Shown piece after piece: positions 45,561 to 53,110 of a stretch of DNA of 64,000 nt. The notes beneath the pieces are model-generated. The model had not been told where the DNA came from. It did no database searches and saw only the letters and a list, made by a program, of their open reading frames with translations. Positions within the stretch are counted from its first letter, which is position 1. Each line of letters begins with the position of its first letter. A program made the translations under genes and the position numbers. This stretch comes from Claveliimonas acetigenes (lineage in GTDB: Bacteria; Bacillota; Clostridia; Lachnospirales; Lachnospiraceae), in contig NZ_JAOQJU010000016.1 in the NCBI RefSeq assembly GCF_025567385.1, positions 3,692-67,691 on the forward strand, written 5' to 3'.

Positions 45561-47612
45561 TTATTCCGCCTCATTACGCGGTGTAGGTGCAATCTCTTCC
45601 GTGGTAATTTCAACACCTCTGCTTACATAAAGGACAATACCTGTATCCTTGCTCACAGTCTCGCCTATACCCGGATCACAGCTAATTACGCACCCCTCCG
45701 GGACATCGGCGTTGTCCTCATAGATAACATCTGATACATACAGTCCTTCGGCGCTGATCTTCTCTTTCGCCCCATCAACCGTATATCCAGCCACATCCGG
45801 TACGGCAATCGGTTTATTTCCAAGACTGACAACCAGGTCTACACTGGTATTTTCCTCTACCTTCTCACCGACGGCTACGGACTGAGAAATGACCAGTCCT
45901 GCTTCATAATCATCACTGTACTCTGTCGTCACATTGCCCGCCTTCAGCTTAGCAGACGTAAGCTCACTTTTAGCATCATTCTCGGACTTTCCTCTGACAT
46001 CCGGCACTGAAACTTTATCCGGCTTTTTCGGTCCCTTGCTGACCTGCATCACGATTTCCGTATCCTTCGTGCCTTTGGCTCCTGCCGCCGGAGTTGTCCC
46101 GATAACCGTCCCCTGCTCTGAATCATTATACACCGCCTCTGACGTAATCTTCTGGAACCCTTCGTCATTCAAGGCCTTCATCGCATCGCTCTCATTCATT
46201 CCCGCCACATTCGGTACGGTAAGCACCTCTTGCTCTCCTTCTACCAGCTTCGAACTAATAATCAATTCAATCTGCGTATGCTTAGCAACCTTCTCACCAC
46301 TTTCCGGAGACTGCTCCATTACAGTTCCCGCCTCATATTCCGTTGATTCCTTTTCAGTTCCCAGTTTATACCCCAAACCTGCTTTATTTAAGATATCAAT
46401 TGCTTCTTCCTTCGTCTTACCCACTACATTCGGCACTTTAACCTTTTCGTCCGATGTCTCCGTATCTGTGCTGGGTCCAAACTGGAAGATACCTGACGCC
46501 CTGCCAACCACAACGGCAAGCACGATAATCACAATGACTGCCACCGCAACGGTAAGGATTTTCATGACTTTATTCATGCGGGGATTCACTTCATCGCTTC
46601 CATGCTCCCGTCCGCCGTATTCATCCTCTTCTTCGTCATCATCGTCGTCATCATCATCGTCATATTCGTCATCGTCGTCATCATAATCTTCGTCTTCATC
46701 CTCATACGCGCTGCGGATATTGTCCAACTCATCTTCCGTAATAATGACCGTATCCGCATTTTGCTGTGGGATCAGCTTTACAAAATCCCCCTCCGGATCT
46801 ACAAGAGAATGTTTCAAATCCTGAATCAATTCCTTCGTTGATGCGTAGCGCCGCTCAGAATTCTTCTGTGTACACTTCAAAATAATCTGCTCTAAACTAT
46901 ATGGAATATCCGGCACCAGCTCAGAAGGCGGCGTAATCTCTTCCTGCAGGTGCTTTAACGCCACTTCTACCGTAGATTTCCCGTCAAAAGGCACATGTCC
47001 CGTCACCATCTCATACAAAGTAATTCCCACAGAATAAATGTCGCTCTTAGCATCTACATAGCCGCCTCTCGCCTGCTCCGGCGATGTATAATGAACAGAA
47101 CCCATGGCCGCCATGGTTACTGTATTAGACGTAGTCGCTTTGGCAATGCCAAAATCCGTTACTTTTACCTTGCCGTCGTTAGAAATAATTACATTTTGAG
47201 GCTTAATATCACGGTGAATAATATTTCTCTCATGTGCAGCTTCGATTCCATTGCACATCTGAATCGCAATACTGATAACCTCTCTCGCCGACAGCCTTTT
47301 CTTTCTCTCAATATATTCTTTTAATGTTACCCCTTCCACAAGCTCCATAACCATGTAATACAGTCCGCGGTCTTCTCCTACATCGTACACATTTACAATG
47401 TTGGGATTCAAAAGACCTGCCGCCGCCTGTGCCTCGGAGCGGAATTTCTTTACAAATGTCTCGTCTTCTCTTAATTCTTTCTTTAATACCTTAATCGCAA
47501 CAAAGCGGTTCAGCATAACATCCTTTCCTTTGTAAACATCTGCCATTCCGCCTGCGCCTATTTTACTTAATACCTCATACCTTTTTCCCAGAAAAATTCC
47601 ACTTTTTACCAT
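45561..47612 (-). CDS. prkC: PASTA-domain serine/threonine protein kinase
   Basis: 683 residues. Cytoplasmic Hanks-type kinase (GAGGMADVYKGKD near residue 19, AIKVLKKE, HRDIKPQNVI near residue 134, DFGIAKA), then an extreme acidic tract (~residues 300-333, nearly all Asp/Glu), one membrane helix (VMKILTVAVAVIVIIVLAVV region) and four extracellular PASTA repeats, each opening VPNV or VPDV. PASTA kinases sense muropeptides or lipid II and control wall growth and spore germination. The phosphatase gene directly upstream overlaps it by 7 bases. The acidic linker is unusual in its density. Confidence 0.95.
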   Translation of the reverse strand: MVKSGIFLGKRYEVLSKIGAGGMADVYKGKDVMLNRFVAIKVLKKELREDETFVKKFRSEAQAAAGLLNPNIVNVYDVGEDRGLYYMVMELVEGVTLKEYIERKKRLSAREVISIAIQMCNGIEAAHERNIIHRDIKPQNVIISNDGKVKVTDFGIAKATTSNTVTMAAMGSVHYTSPEQARGGYVDAKSDIYSVGITLYEMVTGHVPFDGKSTVEVALKHLQEEITPPSELVPDIPYSLEQIILKCTQKNSERRYASTKELIQDLKHSLVDPEGDFVKLIPQQNADTVIITEDELDNIRSAYEDEDEDYDDDDDEYDDDDDDDDDEEEDEYGGREHGSDEVNPRMNKVMKILTVAVAVIVIIVLAVVVGRASGIFQFGPSTDTETSDEKVKVPNVVGKTKEEAIDILNKAGLGYKLGTEKESTEYEAGTVMEQSPESGEKVAKHTQIELIISSKLVEGEQEVLTVPNVAGMNESDAMKALNDEGFQKITSEAVYNDSEQGTVIGTTPAAGAKGTKDTEIVMQVSKGPKKPDKVSVPDVRGKSENDAKSELTSAKLKAGNVTTEYSDDYEAGLVISQSVAVGEKVEENTSVDLVVSLGNKPIAVPDVAGYTVDGAKEKISAEGLYVSDVIYEDNADVPEGCVISCDPGIGETVSKDTGIVLYVSRGVEITTEEIAPTPRNEAE

Positions 47613-48349
47613 ATACTCACCTCACCGGCAACCGGTTCCGCCAGCACAACGCCTATATTGTCCCGGCCGCCATTGTAGTTTGCCCGGTCAATCAACAGAT
47701 TCACCGCTTCTACAATATCCCTTGCTCCTTTCACCAGCCCAAACATATCCTCATCTTCTACCATGTTACTGAGTCCATCCGTACACATCAGAATAACGTC
47801 CCCCCTTTTTAGACGATATTCATAAAAATCAGCTTCTGCCTCTTCCTTCACGCCCATTGCGCGTGTGATGATATTTTTATCCGGATGATTTCTTGCGTCC
47901 TCTGCCCGGATTCCTCCGAGTCTGACCATTTCTTCCACCAGAGAATGATCCTTAGACAACTGCTTAATCTTATTATCAATCAAATACAGCCTGCTGTCGC
48001 CGATATTAGCAAAATGCAGTGTATTCCCTATGACTGTTGCCACTACCAGAGTTGTTCCCATACCTTCCAGCTTTATATCCGAAGATGCGGCCTCAATCAA
48101 CTTCCGGTTCGCCGTATCGATGCATTTCTTTAAAATCTGCTCCGGCTTACCCTCTTCACTCGCCATAAGCTCTTCCTTCAAAACTTCTACTGTATATTTC
48201 GACGCAAAATCTCCTGCCTTATGTCCCCCCATGCCATCTGCTACTACCAACAGGTTCGGAAATGGACCGATTTTCTGATCCGTAGCAAATACATAATCCT
48301 GATTGACTTCCCGTTTTCTTCCGACATCAGTCATTGCATAAATTTTCAT
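47606..48349 (-). CDS. prpC: PP2C-type protein phosphatase, partner of the PASTA kinase
   Basis: 247 residues. Metal-binding motifs RKREVNQDYVFA near residue 11, VVADGMGGHKAGDFAS near residue 36, GDSRLYLID, LMCTDGLSNMV near residue 180 and GGRDNIGVVLAE near residue 225 define the PPM/PP2C fold. It removes phosphates placed by PrkC. Start ATG 48349 has AAGGAG 7 bases upstream; the ATG at 48409 falls within rlmN and is rejected. It overlaps rlmN by 23 bases. Confidence 0.95.
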   Translation of the reverse strand: MKIYAMTDVGRKREVNQDYVFATDQKIGPFPNLLVVADGMGGHKAGDFASKYTVEVLKEELMASEEGKPEQILKKCIDTANRKLIEAASSDIKLEGMGTTLVVATVIGNTLHFANIGDSRLYLIDNKIKQLSKDHSLVEEMVRLGGIRAEDARNHPDKNIITRAMGVKEEAEADFYEYRLKRGDVILMCTDGLSNMVEDEDMFGLVKGARDIVEAVNLLIDRANYNGGRDNIGVVLAEPVAGEVSIW

Positions 48350-49397
48350 GCGCTTCTCCTTCTTTGGCTGACACATACCGCCGCCGCAATTGTCCACAGG
48401 CTCCATCAATATCGGAACCTCTTTCCTTTCTTATTGTAACATTTATTCCATTTCTTTCAAGATTATTTTCAAAATCCAATGCATTTTTACGGCTTGGTTT
48501 GCGAAATTCTCTCTCTTTAATCGGATTTACCGGTATCAGATTCAGGTGACAACTGCGTTTTTTCAAAATCTCTGTCAATTCCCGGACATCCTCCGGTGTA
48601 TCGTTGAGACCTTCCACTAAACTGTATTCAAAGGTAATTCTTCTTCCAGTCTTCCCAAAATAAACATCACATGCATCCAAGACTTCGTCGAGGCTATATT
48701 TATTCGCTATAGGCATCAGCCTCTTTCGCTTCTCCTGACTGGACCCATGGAGGGAAAGCGCCAATGTAATCTGAAGTTTTTCTTCTGCCAGACGGTACAT
48801 ATTCGGCACAATCCCGCAGGTGGAAGCAGTAATATTACGCTGGCTGATATGCAATCCATGTTCATCACTTATCATATGTATAAAATTCAGAAAGTTATCA
48901 TAATTATCCAGCGGCTCACCCGTTCCCATCACTACAATATTCGATACTCGCTCTCCGCTGATTTTCTGAATTTGATAGACCTGCCCCAGCATCTCGGATG
49001 TGGTAAGATTCCGCACCAACCCTCCAATTGTAGACGCGCAGAAACGGCATCCCATTCTGCACCCCACCTGAGATGAAATACAGACAGAATTGCCGTAATT
49101 ATATTTCATCAGGACGCTCTCCACCACATTCCCGTCGCAAAGCCCAAACAGGAATTTCTCCGTAGGATCCTCTCGGGAAACCTGACGTTCCAGCATGGAT
49201 ACCTTTCGTATCTCATATCGTTCGGAAAGTTTCTGCCGCAGACTTTTGGACAGATTCGTCATCTCATCAAAGCTTTCCGCAAGCTTCACGTGCAGCCATT
49301 CATAAATCTGCCTGCCCCGGAACGCCTTTTCGCCGATGGATTCCATCTCTCTTTGCAATTGCTCAAATGTATAAGAACGTATATCTTTCTTCTCCAT
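48327..49397 (-). CDS. rlmN: 23S rRNA (A2503-C2) / tRNA (A37-C2) methyltransferase RlmN
   Basis: 356-residue radical SAM enzyme. SAM-cluster cysteines are in CRMGCRFCAS near residue 112, with VVMGTGEPLDNYDNFL, NITASTCGIVPNM, LALSLHGSSQEKR and the methyl-carrying Cys in DIDGACGQLRR near the C-terminus. Cfr-type resistance enzymes are related, but the length and locus (rsmB-rlmN-prpC) are those of RlmN. It starts 3 bases after rsmB. Confidence 0.95.
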   Translation of the reverse strand: MEKKDIRSYTFEQLQREMESIGEKAFRGRQIYEWLHVKLAESFDEMTNLSKSLRQKLSERYEIRKVSMLERQVSREDPTEKFLFGLCDGNVVESVLMKYNYGNSVCISSQVGCRMGCRFCASTIGGLVRNLTTSEMLGQVYQIQKISGERVSNIVVMGTGEPLDNYDNFLNFIHMISDEHGLHISQRNITASTCGIVPNMYRLAEEKLQITLALSLHGSSQEKRKRLMPIANKYSLDEVLDACDVYFGKTGRRITFEYSLVEGLNDTPEDVRELTEILKKRSCHLNLIPVNPIKEREFRKPSRKNALDFENNLERNGINVTIRKERGSDIDGACGQLRRRYVSAKEGEAHENLCND

Positions 49398-49400
49398 CCG

Positions 49401-50702
49401 TTATTCCTTTCTGTCAAACTGCGCAAGATAAAACCCATCGCAGGGATCTACCCCGGGAAGCATCTGCCTCTGCCTTTTCAACTCGAACTGTGGGTACTCT
49501 GCCGCAAACCAGGCCGCATTTTCCTCGTTCTCTCCCCGATGAATGGTACAGGTACTATAGATAAGCTTTCCCCCCGGCTTTACATAAGCCTGGACTGTAG
49601 AGAGGATTTCTCTCTGCAGTTTTATCAGTTTTTTCTGGGTCTCTTCCGTCATTTTGTATTTCAAATCCGTCTTCCTGCCCAGAACTCCCAGCCCGGAGCA
49701 GGGAAGGTCGGCAATCACAATATCTGCTTTTCCCACTGCATTTTCATCTAAAACGAGCGCGTCCCACCGGACTGCCCGGATATTAGCGGCGTCGGTACGG
49801 CGGATATTTTCCTGAATCAGGTTCACCTTATAATCCGTCAGATCCCTTGCCTCCACGCACCCGCTCCCGGCAAGCTTATCTGCCAGATGGAGCGCTTTGC
49901 CGCCGGGCGCAGCACACACATCTATAATATAATCCCCTTCCTGCGGACCCGCCCATTCCGCCACCAACATGGAGCTTACATCCTGCACCTGGAAATCCCC
50001 CTGTCGGAAGCTTGGAAGCGCCTCCAGATAATCATAGCCGGATATCCACAGCGCATATGGCAGAAGTGTCTGCCTTTCTGCCCGCACTCCTTCTCTTTCC
50101 AGTTTCTGTATCAACTCTTCCGGGCTGATCCGGTTCAGATTGCAGCGGACAGACGTAGGCTTTTCTTTCAAAAAGTCCTGCAGCATCTTCTCCACCGTAT
50201 CTTCCTCATAGGAAGAAAGCCACTGTTTTACAATCCACTCCGGCATAGAGTAAGTCACGGAAAGCCACTCTATTGTATCTTTCCTGTCAGGCATGGAAAG
50301 ATTGTCCAGATTACGCGCTATATTCCGGAGCACTCCATTCACAAACCCCTTCAGATTCCGGAATCCCTTCTTACCTGCCAATTTCACTGCTTCATTGCAG
50401 ACAGCAGAATCAGGAACGCTGTCCATATACTTCATCTGATAGACCGCGCTCCTTAAAATTGTCCGTATAACCGGCTTCATTTTATTTACTTTTACTTTGG
50501 AAAACTGGTTAATAATATAATCAATCTCTATCATCCGCTCCAGTGTTCCTTCCGTTATCCTGGTAAGGAAGGCACGCTCCTGCTTTGTAAGGAACTGGTA
50601 CTTTTCAAGCACATTCCGAAGAACAATGTGGCTGTATTCCCCGTCCCTGGTTACAGAAAGCAATACCTCCATAGCCAGTTCTCTCATATCAACCGCCGCC
50701 AT
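49401..50702 (-). CDS. rsmB: 16S rRNA (cytosine967-C5)-methyltransferase RsmB
   Basis: 433 residues: N-terminal NusB-like RNA-binding domain (residues 1-135) and a Rossmann methyltransferase. SAM site VCAAPGGKALHLADKLAGSG near residue 263, the cysteine motifs DLPCSGLGVLGRKTDLKYK and IYSTCTIHRGENEENA are conserved. Start ATG 50702 has AAGGAG about 11 bases upstream. It follows the zinc peptidase gene by 20 bases. Confidence 0.95.
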   Translation of the reverse strand: MAAVDMRELAMEVLLSVTRDGEYSHIVLRNVLEKYQFLTKQERAFLTRITEGTLERMIEIDYIINQFSKVKVNKMKPVIRTILRSAVYQMKYMDSVPDSAVCNEAVKLAGKKGFRNLKGFVNGVLRNIARNLDNLSMPDRKDTIEWLSVTYSMPEWIVKQWLSSYEEDTVEKMLQDFLKEKPTSVRCNLNRISPEELIQKLEREGVRAERQTLLPYALWISGYDYLEALPSFRQGDFQVQDVSSMLVAEWAGPQEGDYIIDVCAAPGGKALHLADKLAGSGCVEARDLTDYKVNLIQENIRRTDAANIRAVRWDALVLDENAVGKADIVIADLPCSGLGVLGRKTDLKYKMTEETQKKLIKLQREILSTVQAYVKPGGKLIYSTCTIHRGENEENAAWFAAEYPQFELKRQRQMLPGVDPCDGFYLAQFDRKE

Positions 50703-50722
50703 AGGGAGAGTTCTCCTTCTTA

Positions 50723-51427
50723 TCAGTCATTTCTTCTATTCGCAAGCAGGACAATCCTGAGAAGCTGCAAGATTGCAGATGCAGCTCCCGCCACATAAGT
50801 AAGAGCCGCTGCTGTCAGCACCTTTCTTGCCGCACTTAGTTCATCTCCATAGAGCATCCCAGTATCTCCTAACACCTGCATAGCACGACGGGAAGCATTA
50901 AATTCCACCGGAAGCGTTACAATCTGAAACAGAACCGCCAGTGAAAATGCCAGAATTCCAAGATTCAATAAAAATGCAGATGTTTCTCCTGAAAAAAGAA
51001 ATCCTAATAAAATAAGCGGCCAGGCTATCGTACTTCCGAAATTCGCCACAGGAACCAACGCACTTCTGAAACTAAGCGGAGCATAACCTCTGGCATGCTG
51101 AATAGCATGTCCGCATTCATGGGCAGCAACACCGATTGCCGCCACAGACTGTGAGCCATAGGTCGCATCGGATAATCTTAACACCTTGCTTCTCGGATCA
51201 AAATGATCTGTTAAATTGCCGGATACATGCTCTACCCGCACATCGTAGATGCCCGCGCTCTGCAGTACCCTCTCTGCCGCCTCTCTTCCCGTCATTCCCG
51301 AATAACTTCTGACTTTGGAATATTTATTAAATGTAGCGTTCATACTTGCCGATGCAATCAGACAGATAATCACACCTATCAAAACCAGAATGTACGTGGG
51401 ATCAAAGTAAAAATATGGATATATCAT
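50723..51427 (-). CDS. Membrane zinc metallopeptidase (YugP/neutral zinc metallopeptidase family)
   Basis: 234 residues with an N-terminal membrane helix, GMTGREAAERVLQSAG near residue 45, the zinc motif AAHECGHAIQHARGYAPL near residue 102, and further helices. HExxH-type members (here HECGH) of this family are common between fmt and rsmB in Clostridia; function is not established. Start 51427 is preferred over 51433 because GGAGG then has a 6-base spacing. Confidence 0.88.
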   Translation of the reverse strand: MIYPYFYFDPTYILVLIGVIICLIASASMNATFNKYSKVRSYSGMTGREAAERVLQSAGIYDVRVEHVSGNLTDHFDPRSKVLRLSDATYGSQSVAAIGVAAHECGHAIQHARGYAPLSFRSALVPVANFGSTIAWPLILLGFLFSGETSAFLLNLGILAFSLAVLFQIVTLPVEFNASRRAMQVLGDTGMLYGDELSAARKVLTAAALTYVAGAASAILQLLRIVLLANRRND

Positions 51428-51464
51428 AACCATCCTCCTATCCTTTTTCCATGTATTATATACG

Positions 51465-51489
51465 AAAAACAGGCAGGAAACCTGTTTTT
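51465..51489. terminator. Terminator-like hairpin upstream of the zinc peptidase gene
   Basis: AAAAACAGG (51465-51473) pairs with CCTGTTTTT (51481-51489) around a 7-base loop, with T residues closing the 3' arm in either direction. It separates the murE-priA-def-fmt transcript from the downstream genes. A TATAAT lies just after it on the minus strand (51456-51461 region) and may restart transcription. Confidence 0.7.
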
Positions 51490-51512
51490 CATATATTTTT
51501 AATAATTTTTAC

Positions 51513-51676
51513 GTAACAGTTCAGCCATAAGTCGGATTGTGGGTGAATCATGCTTGCATGAATGAACACACGATCCGGCTTATGAGCAGAGCGCCATTTT
51601 ATGAGCAAAAACAGCTGCATAGCAGCGGAGAAGCATCGTAGATGCGTTTTGCGAATGGCGCGGTCTGAACTGTTAC
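51513..51676. ncRNA. Multi-branched structured element, candidate noncoding RNA or mobile repeat
   Basis: Closed by a perfect 12-bp stem, GTAACAGTTCAG (51513-51524) with CTGAACTGTTAC (51665-51676). Inside are a ~16-bp arm (51526-51541 with 51569-51584) capped by CATGC-TT-GCATG, a second arm GCGCCATT (51591-51598) with AATGGCGC (51654-51661), then GCAAAA/TTTTGC, and two small hairpins GCTGC/GCAGC and GCATC/GATGC. Almost every base is accounted for by nested helices, with T6 following on the plus strand. It matches no RNA family I recognise. It may be a structured RNA or a MITE-like repeat. Confidence 0.6.
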
Positions 51677-51691
51677 ATTTTTTACCGGACT

Positions 51692-52621
51692 TTATTTAAA
51701 CTGCGTCCCTTCTTCCAGCGTATATCCCCGCAGAAACGCACCTGTATCCATCCGTTTCTTACCCGGAATCTGCAGAGCCTTTACAACCAGCTGCCCTTTT
51801 CCTGTCTGTACGGAAAAAGAATTCTTCTGAACCGCCACCACCGTCCCCGGGGTCTGCCCGGATTCTGCTTCTGTCACATCCGCTTCCCAGATTTTCATTG
51901 TCTTTCCATTCCAGTCCGTATATGCACTGGGCCAAGGATTCAGTCCGCGGACAAGCCGCTCAATCGAGCAGGCAGATCTCGTCCAGTCGATTGCTCCCAG
52001 CTTTTTATCCAGCATCCGCGCATAAGCCGTCGGGCTCTCTCCCTGCTTCTCAGGCACAAGCCTTCCCGCCTCCAGTTCCTTTAAAGTCCTGACACAAAGC
52101 TTGGCCCCTGCTGACGCCAGCTTATCATGAAGGCTTCCCCCTGTCTCTTTTTCATCCAGTGCAACCTCTGTCTTAAGCAGCATATCACCCGTGTCCAGCC
52201 CTTCATCCATCTGCATGGTTGTAACACCGGATACAGGCTCTCCGTCAATAACGGCCCATTGAATCGGCGCCGCCCCTCTATATTTGGGAAGAAGAGAAGC
52301 GTGTACATTAATGCAGCCATAGGGAGTCATCTCCAGAATTTCTTTGGGCAGAATCTGTCCAAATGCAATGACAACCATCACGTCCGCCCGGTACTTCCCC
52401 AGCTCTTCCACACATTCCGGGTCTCTTACCCTACGCGGCTGGAACACCGGAATCCCATGCGCCAGCGCCGTCTCTTTTACCGGGGAAAACTGCACTTCCT
52501 TCCCCCGTCCCTTAGGCTTATCCGGCTGCGTTACCGCAAGAACCACTTCGTGCCCCGCTTCTATAAGCGCTTCCAGTGTTCCCACCGAAAAATCCGGCGT
52601 TCCCATGAATACAATCCTCAT
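51692..52621 (-). CDS. fmt: Methionyl-tRNA formyltransferase
   Basis: 309 residues. It formylates initiator Met-tRNA with 10-formyl-THF. RIVFMGTPDFSVGTLEAL at the N-terminus, the folate motif INVHASLLPKYRGAAPIQWAVIDG near residue 105, TTMQMDEGLDTGDML, and a C-terminal OB domain. Its start follows the def stop without a gap, and the pair is functionally coupled since Def removes the formyl group. Confidence 0.97.
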   Translation of the reverse strand: MRIVFMGTPDFSVGTLEALIEAGHEVVLAVTQPDKPKGRGKEVQFSPVKETALAHGIPVFQPRRVRDPECVEELGKYRADVMVVIAFGQILPKEILEMTPYGCINVHASLLPKYRGAAPIQWAVIDGEPVSGVTTMQMDEGLDTGDMLLKTEVALDEKETGGSLHDKLASAGAKLCVRTLKELEAGRLVPEKQGESPTAYARMLDKKLGAIDWTRSACSIERLVRGLNPWPSAYTDWNGKTMKIWEADVTEAESGQTPGTVVAVQKNSFSVQTGKGQLVVKALQIPGKKRMDTGAFLRGYTLEEGTQFK

Positions 52622-53095
52622 TTATTCATCCTCCTCATAAGAAGTCTGGTGCAGCTCTCCTTCCACAAGACTTACGTACATCTTCCCGTCCAGGTGGTCA
52701 ATCTCATGGCAGAATGCCCTTGCAAGAAGCCCTTCTCCTTCCATCTCAATCTCTTCCATATCTTCATTCAACGCCCGAACCTTCACATAATTCGGACGTG
52801 TCACAATACCGGACATGCCAGGCACGCTAAGACAGCCTTCCTCTCCCGTTTGCTCTCCTGACGACTCAACAATCACCGGATTCACCAGCACAATCGGTCC
52901 TTCTCCTACATCTATTACAACAATCCTTTTTAAAATGCCTACCTGGGGAGCCGCAAGACCTACCCCGGCCGCCTCGTACATCGTATCAAGCATATCATTG
53001 ATTAATATCTTTGTCCTAAGAGACATCTTCGTTACTTCTTTACAGTTCTTTGTGAGAACTTCATCACCCAGCTCTCGTATTTTTCTAATTGCCAT
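52622..53095 (-). CDS. def: Peptide deformylase
   Basis: 157 residues. All three active-site motifs are present: GVGLAAPQVG near residue 44, EGCLSVPG near residue 85 and HEIDHLDG near residue 130, giving the Cys-His-His metal site and catalytic Glu. It is a type-1-like length for Clostridia. It lies between priA and fmt, 15 bases after priA. Confidence 0.96.
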   Translation of the reverse strand: MAIRKIRELGDEVLTKNCKEVTKMSLRTKILINDMLDTMYEAAGVGLAAPQVGILKRIVVIDVGEGPIVLVNPVIVESSGEQTGEEGCLSVPGMSGIVTRPNYVKVRALNEDMEEIEMEGEGLLARAFCHEIDHLDGKMYVSLVEGELHQTSYEEDE

Positions 53096-53110
53096 TGGTA
53101 ATCCCTCTCC

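Noticed and set aside
46612..46712. Trinucleotide-like repeat as a noncoding microsatellite
   Set aside because: It is in frame inside prkC and encodes the acidic juxtamembrane tract.
48350..48409. Longer start for the PP2C phosphatase
   Set aside because: It lies inside rlmN, adds a Cys-rich tail not seen in the family, and ATG 48349 has a proper AAGGAG.
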